Below, piece after piece: positions 61,471 to 64,000 of a stretch of DNA of 64,000 bases. The position numbers and the translations under genes were made by a program. Numbering within the stretch: position 1 is the stretch's first letter; each line of letters begins with the position of its first letter. The notes below the pieces were generated by a model. It saw only the letters and a list, made by a program, of their open reading frames with translations, searched no databases and was not told where the DNA came from. Origin of the DNA: Gavia stellata (lineage: Eukaryota; Chordata; Aves; Gaviiformes; Gaviidae); contig NC_082596.1 of assembly GCF_030936135.1 (NCBI RefSeq), forward strand, positions 15,538,155 to 15,602,154, written 5' to 3'.

Positions 61471-63376
61471 AAGCGCTGTCCTTGTTATAGTGCACTGTCA
61501 ACACCTCTGAAAGTTTCTTTTTTTGTGCATGCCAAGTCTGTCAGTCAGGCTTCTACCTGCTGCAGGCTGCTGGGTGGCAGCAAAAGCTGAGAATCAATTA
61601 TTTGGGGTGGTTTTGTGAATTATTGTGATACCTCTAAATGTGGATGGTGCCTCTTCGTGTGTTTGAAACAGGATTCACGTTTCTGGTGAGTGTATTTTTG
61701 TTCAAAGCAAAAAAGGCTGAGCTAACGGATATGCATTGGATTATATATTCAACTATAATTTTCCTGCTGTTTATTTAACTTCTACCCAGGCAATGAAAAA
61801 GAGATAGGGAAAACTGGACATGAGAAATTCAAGACATGTTTGCCTGTTGGAATTTTAGCTATGCCATATTCCCTGGCCCTAACTTACTATCTTTGCATGA
61901 TGGACTTTATGAACTTAATACGAGATGCAAAGCACCAGCTTTAAAACTGCTTTGGTCCTTTGGGCTTCTAGTAATGAAAAATTTCAAAACAACTTTGAAA
62001 AGGTCTGTCTGACAAAGTACATCTGCATAAATGCTGGGATAAACCCTGGCTGGCAATATTGAGAGAATCCGCCATGAGTCCTAATGGAGAAGAATGGTTG
62101 AGATAACATCTTCCTTCACCTCAAATTTGTGCAGAAAGAATTCTCTTGAACCTTCTACACCACCAAGGAGCTGGAGGACAGGTATTCTACATGCATGGCG
62201 TAGGAACAAAGATACTTTGATTTTATTCCATAGACTCTGTTCTTTGACAAAATCATGAAGTAAATGGATACATTTATGTTCACACCTGCTTACACCAGCA
62301 ATTCCCAATGTTAAATATTGATTGTTGGTAATAACCGTCCATCTATTTAAGGTTTTCTTAATGCCCTGGGCAGACTGTGTTGCAAAATAAAAAAAAAAGA
62401 AGAAATCACTTTGAATATATTTTCTTTTTTTTTGTTGTTTTGCCTACTTTGACAAGAGGCTTTAAATCCCTGCAGTTCAGGTCGTCTAGAACTCAGCATT
62501 TTTGTATGGTTGAAACAGTGTATGTGCAAAGGTGAATTATTTGATTAAATGAAATATGACTTTATACATATGATATTGCAATTGAGTTAAATTATTAATG
62601 TTTTATGTATAAACTGTTAATCTATTTGTTCAGATAATCTTTACAAAACCGAATTTTCAGGCAAGTTTTGAACAGTGGTCTTTTATTTTTAAAGAAGCAA
62701 CTGTTTTAAGTAGGAGTCCTACTTACTTCACATGACGGTGATTATAGGAGAGTTAAAGGTAAAAAGGAAGCAGAAAAACTAAAACTGCTTGTAAACATCA
62801 CTCAAACTAGGAACGATATCAGCTGAAATGCCTGGTATGAACTGATATCACCAGCTCTATCTCCATTGGTGTGTAGTCTTCTTTTCCCGAGCAGAAACAG
62901 TCTTTAAGCTTGCTTGCTTTGTTGTAAGATCTTTTCTAATTGTAGTTGAGGAACATGCCTGGCCTGAGGATATTCCTGGTCTTCCATGGTTATATCCAAT
63001 TGGGACACAAACATACATCCCTCTTGTGAATTTGAAGGCTTCAAAGGCTGCAACTATTGCCATTCGGGCGCAGTCAGAGTTGGGTACTCTTTAAACTGTT
63101 ATTCAAGTTACACATGGTGCAGTATGTTTCTGTGATGCAAGGAGCATGTATACAATGCAAAATATTGTTAAAGAACCTTTCACCGTGTGTGATTCCTGCA
63201 TGATGTATTTGAATAGCTGGGTCTTGTGTAATGTGCTGGTGATTATTGGATATCTGCCAGTCAGAGCAGCTCCTATCTTGCATTTATTATTTTAATATCA
63301 TATATGGACGTCACAGATTAATATTTCTGAAACTTGTGTGTGAACTAAACATCATTTCTTCATTCTGTGTTTCTAG
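61471..63376 (+). other. SAMD12: SAMD12 intron 2, last part before exon 3
   Basis: AT-rich intronic sequence ending in the exon 3 acceptor. I noticed no repeat family, extra exon or RNA gene. Confidence 0.65.

Positions 63377-64000
<624 letters not shown>

Overview
The window comes from a vertebrate nuclear genome, almost certainly a bird. Nearly all recognisable repeats are CR1 LINEs with the typical 3' end built from ATTCTRTG octamers. There are no primate- or rodent-type SINEs or L1s, and the one identifiable gene has introns far shorter than in mammals. I could not run a database search; identifications rest on recognising protein families and on splice-site reading.

The one protein-coding gene is SAMD12 (sterile alpha motif domain containing 12), on the + strand. 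Its 5' part is here: coding exon 1 (18415-18427, M-A-V-E plus one base), exon 2 (36379-36554) and exon 3 (63377-63506, start of the SAM domain). All three have good splice sites and compatible phases. The rest of the SAM domain and the C-terminus lie beyond base 64000. Exon 1 sits in a CpG island (about 17980 to at least 18792) that runs into a run of exactly 200 Ns (18793-18992). The presumed promoter has a ZNF143/SBS-like element, GC boxes, a potential G-quadruplex and an upstream ORF that overlaps the main start and would end in exon 2.

The most interesting observation is in intron 2. Bases 44589-44705 form a 117-base, 39-codon open stretch with a strong acceptor and a near-consensus donor, symmetric phase 0/0. 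It would insert in frame between exons 2 and 3, just before the SAM domain. I do not recognise its peptide and propose it as an undescribed or lineage-restricted cassette exon.

Layout: 1-17.9 kb is intergenic with several CR1 copies, including a younger minus-strand CR1 nested in an older plus-strand one at 8.9-11.6 kb, plus candidate regulatory elements near 6.5-6.8 and 7.9-8.2 kb. Next come the CpG island and exon 1 (18.0-18.8 kb), then intron 1 (18.4-36.4 kb) with one CR1 and an older L3/CR1-like remnant. Intron 2 (36.6-63.4 kb) holds the candidate cassette exon, a 15-bp minisatellite, a pair of unclassified interspersed repeats and a CR1 inserted into one of them. Exon 3 and the start of intron 3 close the window. 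No tRNA, rRNA or CRISPR was seen. Apart from the SAMD12 exons, the long open frames are CR1 reverse-transcriptase remnants or chance frames.
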